Shown here one piece after another: positions 55,089 through 62,587 of a DNA stretch of 64,000 bases. The stretch's first letter is position 1. Every line of letters starts with the position of its first letter. The stretch comes from Streptomyces sp. JJ36 (GTDB lineage: Bacteria > Actinomycetota > Actinomycetes > Streptomycetales > Streptomycetaceae), in assembly GCF_021696945.1 (NCBI RefSeq), contig NZ_JACYHE010000009.1, positions 1 through 64,000 on the forward strand, read 5' to 3'. The translations under genes were made by a program, and so were the position numbers. The notes beneath the pieces are model-generated. The model made no database searches and was not told the DNA's origin. It saw nothing but the letters and a program-made list of their open reading frames with translations.

Positions 55089-56297
55089 GTGACCGTATGG
55101 GACGACGTGGTCGGCCAGGACCGCGTCACCGCGCAGCTCTCCGCCGCCGCCCGCGACGCCGACGCCTATGTCACCGCCGAGGCCGCCGGAGAGCCCGTCG
55201 CGCTCTCCGGCTCCGCGATGACGCACGCCTGGCTCTTCACCGGGCCGCCCGGCTCCGGCCGCTCCACCGCCGCCCGCGCCTTCGCCGCCGCCCTCCAGTG
55301 CGTCAGCCCGGACCGGGCGCTGGGCGGCGCCCCCGGCTGCGGCTTCTGCGACGGCTGCCACACGGCGCTGGTCGGCACCCACGCCGACGTCGAGGTGGTG
55401 CGTACGGACCTGCTGTCCATCGGCGTCAAGGAGACCCGGGACCTGGTCCGCCGCGCCCAGCTCTCCCCGGCCGGCGGCCGCTGGCAGGTGATCGTGCTGG
55501 AGGACGCCGACCGGCTCACCGAGGGCGCGGGCAACGTCCTGCTGAAGGCCGTCGAGGAGCCCGCCCCGCGCACCGTGTGGCTGCTCTGTGCCCCCTCCAC
55601 GGAGGACGTGCTGCCGACGATCCGTTCCCGCTGCCGCACCCTCGGCCTGCGGACGCCGCCGGTGGACGCGGTCGCGGACGTGCTCGTCCGCCGGGACGGC
55701 ATCGAGCCCGGTCCCGCGGCCGCCGCCGCCCGCGCCACCCAGGGGCACATCGGCCGCGCCCGCCGGCTGGCCACCGACGAGCGGGCCCGCGCCCGGCGGG
55801 CCGCAGTGCTGCGGCTGCCGCAGCGGGTCGCGGACATCGGCGACGCGCTGCGCGCCGCCCAGGAGCTGATCGACGCGGCCGCGGAGGACGCCAAGCAGGT
55901 CGCCGAGGAGACCGACGCCCGGGAGACCGAGGAGCTGCGCGCCGCCCTCGGCGCCGCGGAGGGCAAGCGGCTGCCCCGTGGCACGGCGGGGGCGATGAAG
56001 GAGCTGGAGGACCGGCAGAAGCGCCGGGCCACCCGCACCCAGCGCGACTCCCTCGACCTGGCCCTCACCGACCTCACCGGCTTCTACCGCGACGTGCTCG
56101 CCCGCCAGCTCGGCTCCGGCGTCGCCCTGGCGAACGAGGAGGTGCGGGACGCCGTCGAGCAGCTCGCCGCGCAGTCCCGCCCGGAGCAGACCCTGCGCCG
56201 GATGGAGGCGATCCTCGCCTGCCGGGAGGCCCTGGACCGCAATGTCGCGCCGCTGCTCGCGGTGGAGGCCATGGCGATGTCGTTGCGCGCCGGGTGA
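55089..56297 (+). CDS. holB: DNA polymerase III delta' subunit
   Basis: This 402-residue clamp-loader subunit has the order WDDVVGQDRVTAQL, the P-loop-like TGPPGSGRSTA (Arg in place of Lys), a zinc module starting CGFCDGC, LLKAVEEPAPRTVWLL and SRCR, typical of delta'. The P-loop Lys to Arg change fits a non-ATPase subunit. The GTG start has GAGAAGGG upstream. It follows the CtaG-like gene after 128 bases and continues toward a peptidase gene. Confidence 0.93.
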   Translation: MTVWDDVVGQDRVTAQLSAAARDADAYVTAEAAGEPVALSGSAMTHAWLFTGPPGSGRSTAARAFAAALQCVSPDRALGGAPGCGFCDGCHTALVGTHADVEVVRTDLLSIGVKETRDLVRRAQLSPAGGRWQVIVLEDADRLTEGAGNVLLKAVEEPAPRTVWLLCAPSTEDVLPTIRSRCRTLGLRTPPVDAVADVLVRRDGIEPGPAAAAARATQGHIGRARRLATDERARARRAAVLRLPQRVADIGDALRAAQELIDAAAEDAKQVAEETDARETEELRAALGAAEGKRLPRGTAGAMKELEDRQKRRATRTQRDSLDLALTDLTGFYRDVLARQLGSGVALANEEVRDAVEQLAAQSRPEQTLRRMEAILACREALDRNVAPLLAVEAMAMSLRAG

Positions 56298-56350
56298 CCT
56301 CGGCTCCCGATACGCTCCAGACACCCGCCGCTGACCGAAGGAAATGCTCC

Positions 56351-57964
56351 ATGCACGGCTCCTCGCCGCTCAGGCGCCCGCTCCGCACCGTCCCGGCCGC
56401 ACTGCTGGCCGGCGTCCTGCTGCTGGCGGGCTGCTCCTCCGGGGACGGCTCCGGGGAGGACGGCCAGGGCGATCCGTCGGCCTCGCCCAGCAGCACCCGG
56501 CCGCCCGGCGGCGACGCCGAGCGGCTGAAGCCGCTGCCCGCCGCGATCCCGGCGGAGCTGAAGCCGTACTACGAGCAGAAGCTGACCTGGCGGGAGTGCG
56601 GGGTGATCGGCTTCGAGTGCACCACGCTGCGGGTGCCGCTCGACTACGACGAGCCGAGCCCGGAGACCGAGCTCAAGCTCGCCGTCTCCCGCAAGAAGGC
56701 GGAGGGCGACGGCGAGCCGATCGGCTCCCTGATGGTCAATCCGGGCGGTCCCGGCGGCTCGGCCATCGAGTATCTCCAGCAGGCCGCCGCCATCGGCTAC
56801 CCGGCCGAGCTGCGGGAGCGCTACGACATCGTCGGCATGGACCCGCGCGGCGTGGCCCGCAGCGAGCCGGTCGAGTGCCTCTCGGACCGGGAGATGGACT
56901 CCTACACCCGCACCGACCAGACCCCGGACGACCCGCGGGAGGTCGACAAGCTGGTCGCCGCGTACAAGTCCTTCGCCAAGGGCTGCGCCCAGCGCTCCAG
57001 CGGTCTGCTGGAGCACGTCTCCACGGTCGAGGCGGCCCGCGACATGGACGTGCTGCGCGCGGCGCTCGGCGACGACAAGCTGCACTACTACGGCGCCTCG
57101 TACGGCACCTACCTCGGCGCCACCTACGCCGGGCTCTACCCGCAGCGCACCGGCCGGCTGGTGCTGGACGGCGCCATGGACCCGTCGCTGACCGCCCTGG
57201 AGCTCAACCGGCAGCAGACCGGCGGCTTCGCCACCGCCTTCACCGCGTTCGCCGAGGACTGCGTGGAGCGGAAGGACTGCCCGCTCGGCACGGAGAGCCC
57301 CGAGGACGCCGGGAAGAAGCTCAGCGCCTTCTTCCGGGAGGTGGACGCCGAGCCCCTGAAGACGGGCGAGCGCCGCACCCTCACCGAGTCGCTGGCCACC
57401 ACCGGGGTGATCCAGGCCATGTACACCGAGGTCTACTGGCCGCGGCTGCGCCAGGCGCTCACCGACGCCATGAAGGACGGCGACGGCGCCGGGCTGCTCG
57501 CCCTCGCGGACGCCTACTTCGAGCGGGGCGCCGACGGCAGCTACGGCAACATCATGTTCGCCAACCCCGCCGTGAACTGCCTGGACCTGCCGTCGGCCTT
57601 CTCCGGCCCGCAGGACGTCCGCAAGGCCGTGCCCTCCTTCGAGAAGGTCTCCCCGGTCTTCGGCCGCGGCTTCGCCTGGGCCGCGCTGAACTGCACCTAC
57701 TGGCAGGAGCAGGCCACCGGCGAGCCGCACCGGATCGTCGCCGAGGACGCCGCCCCGGTGGTCGTGGTCGGCACCACCCGCGACCCGGCCACCCCCTACC
57801 CCTGGGCGCAGGCGCTGGCCGGCCAGATGGCCACCGCCCGGCTGCTCACGTACGAGTCCGACGGGCACACCGCCTTCATGCAGGGCAGCGAGTGCATCGA
57901 CGACACGATCACCGGCTACTTCGTGGACGGGGACGTGCCCGAGGAGGGCAAGCGCTGCTCCTGA
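56351..57964 (+). CDS. Secreted lipoprotein alpha/beta-hydrolase, tripeptidyl aminopeptidase-like
   Basis: This 537-residue S33-type peptidase resembles SlpD/SlpE and TapA of Streptomyces. The signal ends LLLAGC, a lipobox. Catalytic motifs: Ser in YYGASYGTYLG (~249), Asp in GTTRDPATPY (~477), His in ESDGHTAFMQG (~506). NPGGPGGSA is the oxyanion region. It likely trims peptides outside the cell. GAAGGA lies upstream of the ATG. A TACGCT hexamer ~35 bases further upstream is a possible -10. Confidence 0.92.
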   Translation: MHGSSPLRRPLRTVPAALLAGVLLLAGCSSGDGSGEDGQGDPSASPSSTRPPGGDAERLKPLPAAIPAELKPYYEQKLTWRECGVIGFECTTLRVPLDYDEPSPETELKLAVSRKKAEGDGEPIGSLMVNPGGPGGSAIEYLQQAAAIGYPAELRERYDIVGMDPRGVARSEPVECLSDREMDSYTRTDQTPDDPREVDKLVAAYKSFAKGCAQRSSGLLEHVSTVEAARDMDVLRAALGDDKLHYYGASYGTYLGATYAGLYPQRTGRLVLDGAMDPSLTALELNRQQTGGFATAFTAFAEDCVERKDCPLGTESPEDAGKKLSAFFREVDAEPLKTGERRTLTESLATTGVIQAMYTEVYWPRLRQALTDAMKDGDGAGLLALADAYFERGADGSYGNIMFANPAVNCLDLPSAFSGPQDVRKAVPSFEKVSPVFGRGFAWAALNCTYWQEQATGEPHRIVAEDAAPVVVVGTTRDPATPYPWAQALAGQMATARLLTYESDGHTAFMQGSECIDDTITGYFVDGDVPEEGKRCS

Positions 57965-58097
57965 CCGCCCGCCGTACGGGCTCCGGGGCGGCCCCGGCCG
58001 ACCCGGCCCGCAGGTGCCCGGCCCCTGGACGGGGCACCCCGGGAAACCCTGTAGACTTATCGCCGCTGCTGCCGCCACCATGGCGTACGGCAGCGCT

Positions 58098-58171
58098 GCC
58101 GCCTTAGCTCAGTCGGCCAGAGCGACGCACTCGTAATGCGTAGGTCAAGGGTTCGATTCCCTTAGGCGGCT
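58098..58171 (+). tRNA. tRNA-Thr (anticodon CGT)
   Basis: A 74-base cloverleaf: acceptor stem GCCGCCT/AGGCGGC, D arm TAGCTCAGTCGG, anticodon stem ACGCA/TGCGT with loop CTCGTAA, and T arm GGGTTCGATTCCC. The anticodon CGT reads ACG, threonine. The CCA end is not encoded. An integrated element follows, so the 3' end of this gene is probably its attachment site. Confidence 0.97.
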
Positions 58172-58175
58172 CCGA

Positions 58176-58212
58176 AAAGGCCCAGGACAGATAGCCTCTG
58201 ACCTGGGCCTTT
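58176..58212 (+). terminator. Terminator after tRNA-Thr
   Basis: AAAGGCCCAGG pairs with CCTGGGCCTTT, extended by CAGA/TCTG across an A-A mismatch, with a 5-base loop. T-rich sequence (TTTGTGCTTTT) follows. Confidence 0.85.
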
Positions 58213-58272
58213 GTGCTTTTCATGATCCATTTGTGTGGGTAGTGCTGCCCGCCTGGCGCCTCGTGATCGCCC

Positions 58273-58324
58273 CCGGTGGACAACCGGTGGACAGGCGTGC
58301 AGCGGGCGTGCAAACCGGTGGACA
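58273..58324. repeat. Phased short repeats, candidate integrase arm sites
   Basis: CCGGTGGACA occurs at 58273, 58284 and 58315, and GGCGTGCA at 58294 and 58305. The five starts are spaced by 10 to 11 bases, about one helical turn. This position beside the tRNA attachment site suits arm-type binding sites for the integrase or excisionase. Confidence 0.6.
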
Positions 58325-58494
58325 GGCGGGGGGTGGTCGCCGAGGGATGGAACCGCGATTCGAGGAGTCCGTCCGCGGTCCACAGGCCGTGCGCCGTTGC
58401 GAGCGCTCTTGGGGGGTTCCTATAAACAGGCGGTGTCACGGCGCCGCCTGGTAGAGAATCGGTCGGTCGGAAGATCACGGTGGAGGGGTCGGTC

Positions 58495-59334
58495 GTGAAC
58501 GTGATGCGCTTCGACGCGGAGGCCGGCGAATTCGTCCTCGGCGTCCGGGAGGAGAGCGTCCAGCTCCTGCGGGGCATGGGCACGATCTGTCTCCAGGTGG
58601 TGCTGGATGTGAAGGCGCCAGGCGCGACGAAGGCCGGCAGGGTCCTGGCGCTACAGACCGACCTGTACGGGATCGCGAACCCCTACCAGCGGACGCTCGT
58701 CGGACGGGGCACGGAATTGCTCGCGTTCACGCCTGAGACCGGGTTGGAGCGTCCGGTCTTCAAGTTCCTCCTCACCTCGGCCCAGCTCCACGCCATCAAC
58801 GAGGCCCGCGACGGTGACCTGCGAATGGAACTGGAGGTCACCGGCACGCTTCCACAAGCTCCCGGCTTCCCCGGCAGCACGACGGAGGTCCTGCACTTCA
58901 GCGTGGCAAAGAGCCGCTGGATCGAACAGGTCACCGCCCTCGGACCCGCGGTCGCGTTCGAGATGCAGGTCCCGTTCCCGCTGGAGGACGACCCCCGCGC
59001 GACGCCCGCCCGGTTCCTACGGGCAGCCCAGCGCCGACTTCTGGACGACGACATCGACGGCGCGATCTTGGAGGCCCGTCGCGCGCTTGAATGGATCAAG
59101 GACCACAGCGGCTGGAAGTGGCCCGGCGGCAAGGACAGGTCGCAGCGCACGCAAGACGAACGCTGGGCCTGGATCCGTCTCGCGGTCGAGGACCAGACGA
59201 GCGCAGCGGTTCACAAGGACGCGGTGACGTCGGCGTTCATCTACAGCCGGGACGAGGCGAAAGCCCTGATCGCCATCGCCGCAGCGCTGTTGACGGTCGT
59301 GGACGACCATCTGAGCAGCCCAGCGGGCCCGTGA
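58495..59334 (+). CDS. Unrecognised 279-residue protein between the attachment site and integrase
   Basis: I do not recognise this protein. The N-terminal ~150 residues look beta-rich (FVLGVREESVQLLRG, GTICLQVVLDVKAPG). The C-terminal half is helical, with RRLLDDDIDGAILEARRALE (~175-195) and FIYSRDEAKALIAIAAALL (~255-273). No signal peptide or membrane segment is seen. The GTG at 58495 is chosen because GGAGGGG ends 6 bases before it. The gene sits alone between the att region and a strong terminator, a position where elements often carry accessory or defence genes. A helical C-terminus of this kind could be HEPN-like, which is only a guess. Confidence 0.75.
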   Translation: MNVMRFDAEAGEFVLGVREESVQLLRGMGTICLQVVLDVKAPGATKAGRVLALQTDLYGIANPYQRTLVGRGTELLAFTPETGLERPVFKFLLTSAQLHAINEARDGDLRMELEVTGTLPQAPGFPGSTTEVLHFSVAKSRWIEQVTALGPAVAFEMQVPFPLEDDPRATPARFLRAAQRRLLDDDIDGAILEARRALEWIKDHSGWKWPGGKDRSQRTQDERWAWIRLAVEDQTSAAVHKDAVTSAFIYSRDEAKALIAIAAALLTVVDDHLSSPAGP

Positions 59335-59354
59335 AACGGCTTCGCACACAGACT

Positions 59355-59389
59355 GGAGCCCCGGTCAGCTTCCCTCTGACCGGGGCTCC
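59355..59389. terminator. Bidirectional terminator between cargo gene and integrase
   Basis: A perfect 14-base-pair stem, GGAGCCCCGGTCAG and its complement, with a 7-base loop lies in the 69-base gap between two convergent genes. Confidence 0.9.
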
Positions 59390-59403
59390 TTCTCCGTCCG
59401 CCG

Positions 59404-61020
59404 TTAGGCGGAACGATTCTCCTGCGATGCGTCGTCCTTACGTGGCGGCGCCATCCTCGGTAGCTGAGTAGCCGGGTCTGCCTGCGGCACGACGTCGGGA
59501 ACAGCCGCCAGCGCCTTGCGCGCATGGGGTACGAGCTGCACGACCTTCTCGGCGGCGTCGAGCGCCAGGTCGTCGAGGACGGACTGGTAGATGTCCCGGG
59601 TGATCCGCGTGTCCGAATGGCCGAGGGTCTCCGAGACGACCTTGATGTCGACGCCCGCCGCGAGCATCAGCGTCGCGGCGACGTGCCGGAGGTCATGAAG
59701 GCGGATCGGTGGAAGACGGGCCGCCTCCGTGAGACGCTCGAACAGATCGCTGACCTTGCCCGGGTGGAGGAGGGAGCCGTCCTCCTGGGTGAAGATGCGA
59801 CCGGTGTCCTGCCAGCCCTCACCCCACGCCTCGCGCTCCCTCTGCTGGCGACCCTTGTGCGTCAGGAAGCCCTCGTTGGTCTCGCCGTCCAGGGCAATCA
59901 GCCGGAGGCCGCTGTCCGTCTTAGGCGCACCCTCGTGGACCTCCCAGCCGTCTTGCACGAGCTGCGTGGCGATGGCCAGCGAGCAGTGCTTGGCGGAGTA
60001 GTCCTCCCAGCGGACACCGCAGGCTTCTCCTCGGCGGGTGCCTCGAAAGGCGATGAGCCGCCAGAGCAAGTACAGCCGGTCTCCCGCGACGAAGTCGAGG
60101 AAGACGGCGGTCTGCTCCGGGGTCCAGACCATGACCGGCGACGGCTTCTTGCCGGTCTCCTGCCAGCGGGCGATGCGCTCCTCGGTCCAGACCAGGGCCT
60201 TCGGCTTCGTTCCCGGGAGCAGCTGGACGTGAGCGGCCGGGTTGAAGGCAGGCATGACCTGCTGGGCGATGGCGACGTTCAGGGCGGCCCGGAGCGTGTC
60301 GCGAATGTGGGGCTGGGTGTTCAGGCCGGTGACGCGACGGAACGGGGGCATCGCGTCGAGCTGGGCGCGGAACCACTTCCGGCGTGCTCGATTCTCGGCC
60401 CCCTTGTTCGGAGTGGCCTTCAGCTCGTCGGCGACCGCGCGGCGTTGGGCGTTCTGTTCTTGGATCTCGATGTTCCGCTCGTTGATGGCGTCGAACATCT
60501 TGTCGATGTGGTGGACCCGGAGCTTGTCGAGGCGAAGGTGCCCGAGGTGCGGCTTGAGATGGACGCGGATATCGCACTCGTAGCGCGACGCGCCGCCACG
60601 GCGCAGACGCTTCCGCCCCGCCAGCCAGGTGTCGAGCCACTCCCCGACGGTGGTCTTCGAGTTAAGCGACTGACCCGTCTGGAACCGACGACGGGTCTCG
60701 TCGTAGTCCGGCAGAGGGGTCTTCTCCTTGACGCAGTCCTCCAGCAGATCGCTGATCTGTGTCCTGCCCCAGGCATCGTCCTCTTCGGGAATCGCCATGA
60801 GGGCCCGGACCTTGCCCAGCTCCTCCTGGGCCTTGGTGGAGGTCTCGAAGCCACCACGACGAAACCGCCGTCGGCGGCCATCCTGGGCGGGGTCCAGCTC
60901 CTGGAACACCCCGAAGGTCCCGTGCCGTCGCGACTGGAGCTTCGGGCACGACGCCCCGAGGTCCTTGCCGGTCTCGGGGTCAGTGCACCGGCACCGTCGC
61001 GTGATGGTGCCGTTGTTCAT
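59404..61020 (-). CDS. int: Tyrosine-type site-specific integrase
   Basis: This 538-residue recombinase integrates the element at the tRNA. The catalytic residues are visible: Arg in FRGTRRGEACGVRW, His-x-x-Arg in LHDLRHVAATL, His in TLGHSDTRIT, and Tyr in RDIYQSV. The N-terminus has a cysteine-rich stretch (CRCTDPETGKDLGASC) common in actinobacterial phage and plasmid integrases, then a core-binding domain (VGEWLDTWLAGRKRL). It reads toward the tRNA. The XRE gene ends within its first codons (the stop region overlaps 61017-61020), so both are co-transcribed. Confidence 0.94.
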   Translation of the reverse strand: MNNGTITRRCRCTDPETGKDLGASCPKLQSRRHGTFGVFQELDPAQDGRRRRFRRGGFETSTKAQEELGKVRALMAIPEEDDAWGRTQISDLLEDCVKEKTPLPDYDETRRRFQTGQSLNSKTTVGEWLDTWLAGRKRLRRGGASRYECDIRVHLKPHLGHLRLDKLRVHHIDKMFDAINERNIEIQEQNAQRRAVADELKATPNKGAENRARRKWFRAQLDAMPPFRRVTGLNTQPHIRDTLRAALNVAIAQQVMPAFNPAAHVQLLPGTKPKALVWTEERIARWQETGKKPSPVMVWTPEQTAVFLDFVAGDRLYLLWRLIAFRGTRRGEACGVRWEDYSAKHCSLAIATQLVQDGWEVHEGAPKTDSGLRLIALDGETNEGFLTHKGRQQREREAWGEGWQDTGRIFTQEDGSLLHPGKVSDLFERLTEAARLPPIRLHDLRHVAATLMLAAGVDIKVVSETLGHSDTRITRDIYQSVLDDLALDAAEKVVQLVPHARKALAAVPDVVPQADPATQLPRMAPPRKDDASQENRSA

Positions 61021-61592
61021 TCACGCTCCTCGGCCTCGGGGTGTATGTCGGTCTCGTCGACGAAGGCGAGTCGGTCAGGCAGGGCCGGAGGGGTAAGGCC
61101 GCGCTGTCGCATCCGCTCTCGGTACGTGCGCAGCTCTTGGGCGTCCTCGAAGGCGTGCGCCTCATACCCTTCGGCCCGCTGAAGAAGCGTGGTTCGGCGA
61201 CTGCGGTCCAGAGTGGTGCTGGCCACCCGTCGCCGCTCCTGCGCCAGGTCGTACGAGGACATCGACGCGGCGACGAGGTCGCCGTGGTGTCGGAAGGTGT
61301 CGAGAACGTCCCGGGGCGAGCCCTCGGGTGCAGCATCATCCAGAGGTGTCTCTCCGGTGAACCATGCGACCGCGTCCCAGGTGGACAGCTCGCGGCCCGG
61401 CAGAACCTCGACCGCCGCCGAAGAACCGAGCGGAAACAGCAGGGTGACCGGCGGGACGCCCAGGACGTCGGCAAGCATGACGACGTCCGCCACGCTGACG
61501 CTGGTCTTGCGACCGGACTCCAGATTCTTGATGGAGTGCTCGGTGAGTTCCTGCATGCCGCGGGCCGCGCAGCCCTGCGCGACCTCGGCCAT
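61017..61592 (-). CDS. XRE-family regulator, N-terminus interrupted by an amber codon
   Basis: From the ATG at 61592 the product has 191 residues: most of an XRE helix-turn-helix (MAEVAQGCAARGMQELTEHS, SGRKTSVSVADVVMLADVLG) and a charged helical C-terminus. The same frame upstream encodes the missing first helix, GRIAQRLRDSRRAAGLT, but has no start codon until an ATG at 61676, and a TAG at 61659-61661 separates the two. That upstream ATG has a good leaderless promoter. The gene may be a pseudogene, restart internally, or be misread. If functional it probably regulates the element. Confidence 0.7.
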   Translation of the reverse strand: MAEVAQGCAARGMQELTEHSIKNLESGRKTSVSVADVVMLADVLGVPPVTLLFPLGSSAAVEVLPGRELSTWDAVAWFTGETPLDDAAPEGSPRDVLDTFRHHGDLVAASMSSYDLAQERRRVASTTLDRSRRTTLLQRAEGYEAHAFEDAQELRTYRERMRQRGLTPPALPDRLAFVDETDIHPEAEERE

Positions 61593-61682
61593 CGTGAGGC
61601 CGGCGGCCCGGCGCGAGTCTCGTAGGCGCTGAGCGATCCGACCGGTGAACGCTATCGACTATTGATCAGGCGTCATGGTGAC

Positions 61683-61712
61683 ACCCTAAGAAGTAGAATG
61701 GTGCTGCCGCAA
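61683..61712 (-). promoter_or_regulatory. Leaderless promoter upstream of the interrupted XRE gene
   Basis: TTGCGG (61707-61712) and TAGGGT (61683-61688) on the minus strand are separated by 18 bases. TAGGGT ends 6 bases before an ATG at 61676 that opens the frame MTPDQ-stop. A dyad, GGTGACACC (61677-61685), overlaps it and may be an operator. On the plus strand TAGAAT (61694-61699) may serve the excisionase-like gene. Confidence 0.55.
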
Positions 61713-61767
61713 CTCCGTGATACATCTTTCGCGTCACTACGGCACGTGTAGGCGTTAGGAGAGCATC

Positions 61768-62055
61768 ATGGCGGCACCAAAGAGGTCGGGGGTGGCGCGG
61801 GGATTGACGAGCGACGAGCTGCTCGCTCTTCCGGCGGTGATCGATCTCGACACCTCGAATAAGGCGCTGATGATCGGACGGTCAACCGGGTACGGACTCG
61901 CCAAGCAGGGGGAGTACCCGGTCAAGGTGCTGCGCCTCGGGAACGCCTACCGGGTGGTCACGGCCGATCTGCTGAAGTTGCTGGGCCTTGAACGCCAGCA
62001 GTCTGGCGGCGGTCGGGAGTCTGAGGGCAGCGAGCGGCACGACCTCGCCGCCTAG
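61768..62055 (+). CDS. Excisionase-like helix-turn-helix protein
   Basis: This 95-residue protein has a winged-helix excisionase-like core: LPAVIDLDTSNKALMIGRST followed by YGLAKQGEYPVKVLRLGNAYRV. Such proteins bend DNA with the integrase to excise the element. GGAGAG is correctly spaced before the ATG. It is divergent from the XRE-integrase pair, sharing a 175-base promoter region with it. Confidence 0.82.
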   Translation: MAAPKRSGVARGLTSDELLALPAVIDLDTSNKALMIGRSTGYGLAKQGEYPVKVLRLGNAYRVVTADLLKLLGLERQQSGGGRESEGSERHDLAA

Positions 62056-62209
62056 GGGTGCTCTGCGAACCCCTCGGGGGCGAGCTGCCTGGTCCAATGG
62101 GCCCAAAAGTCCGGAGGGTGCGTTCGGCCCGGATCCTGGCGACCAGCGCTTGTCGGCTGCGTCAACCCTCTGGGTAGGGTCGCGGTAACCGAGCTGGAGA
62201 GGTAGCCGC

Positions 62210-62536
62210 ATGGACCCCGAGATCGTGATCGCGCAGACGACGAGTGACGACGAGGAGCAGGCAAAGACCCTCGCCAGAGGCGCTGTTGAGAGCAAACTGG
62301 CGGCGGGCGTTCACATCGATGCGCCCATCACCGCGTTCTACTGGTGGCAGGGAAAGGTCGAAGCGGCGCAGGAGTGGCGGATCTCCTACATGACGTCGTC
62401 GGATCGCCTCCCTGCGTTGGAGGCATGGCTGCACGAGAAGCACCCGTACGACGTCCCCCAGTGGATCACGCTGCCTGTGACCGGAGGGTCGGAGGCGTAC
62501 TTGTCCTGGGTCGTCGACGAGACGCGCCCGCAGTAG
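62210..62536 (+). CDS. cutA: CutA-like divalent cation tolerance protein
   Basis: This 108-residue protein matches CutA1, a trimeric ferredoxin-fold protein. Features are the opening IVIAQTTSDDEEQAKTLARG, ITAFYWWQGKVEAAQEW and HPYDVPQWITLPV. The function is poorly understood (copper tolerance in E. coli). GAGAGGTAG precedes the ATG. It may be cargo of the element or a resident gene if the element ends nearby. It converges on the next regulator gene. Confidence 0.88.
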   Translation: MDPEIVIAQTTSDDEEQAKTLARGAVESKLAAGVHIDAPITAFYWWQGKVEAAQEWRISYMTSSDRLPALEAWLHEKHPYDVPQWITLPVTGGSEAYLSWVVDETRPQ

Positions 62537-62587
62537 AGGTCACCACTGCAGCGCCTCGCTCTCACCGAGCCTGTGCGCTTGGACGCT

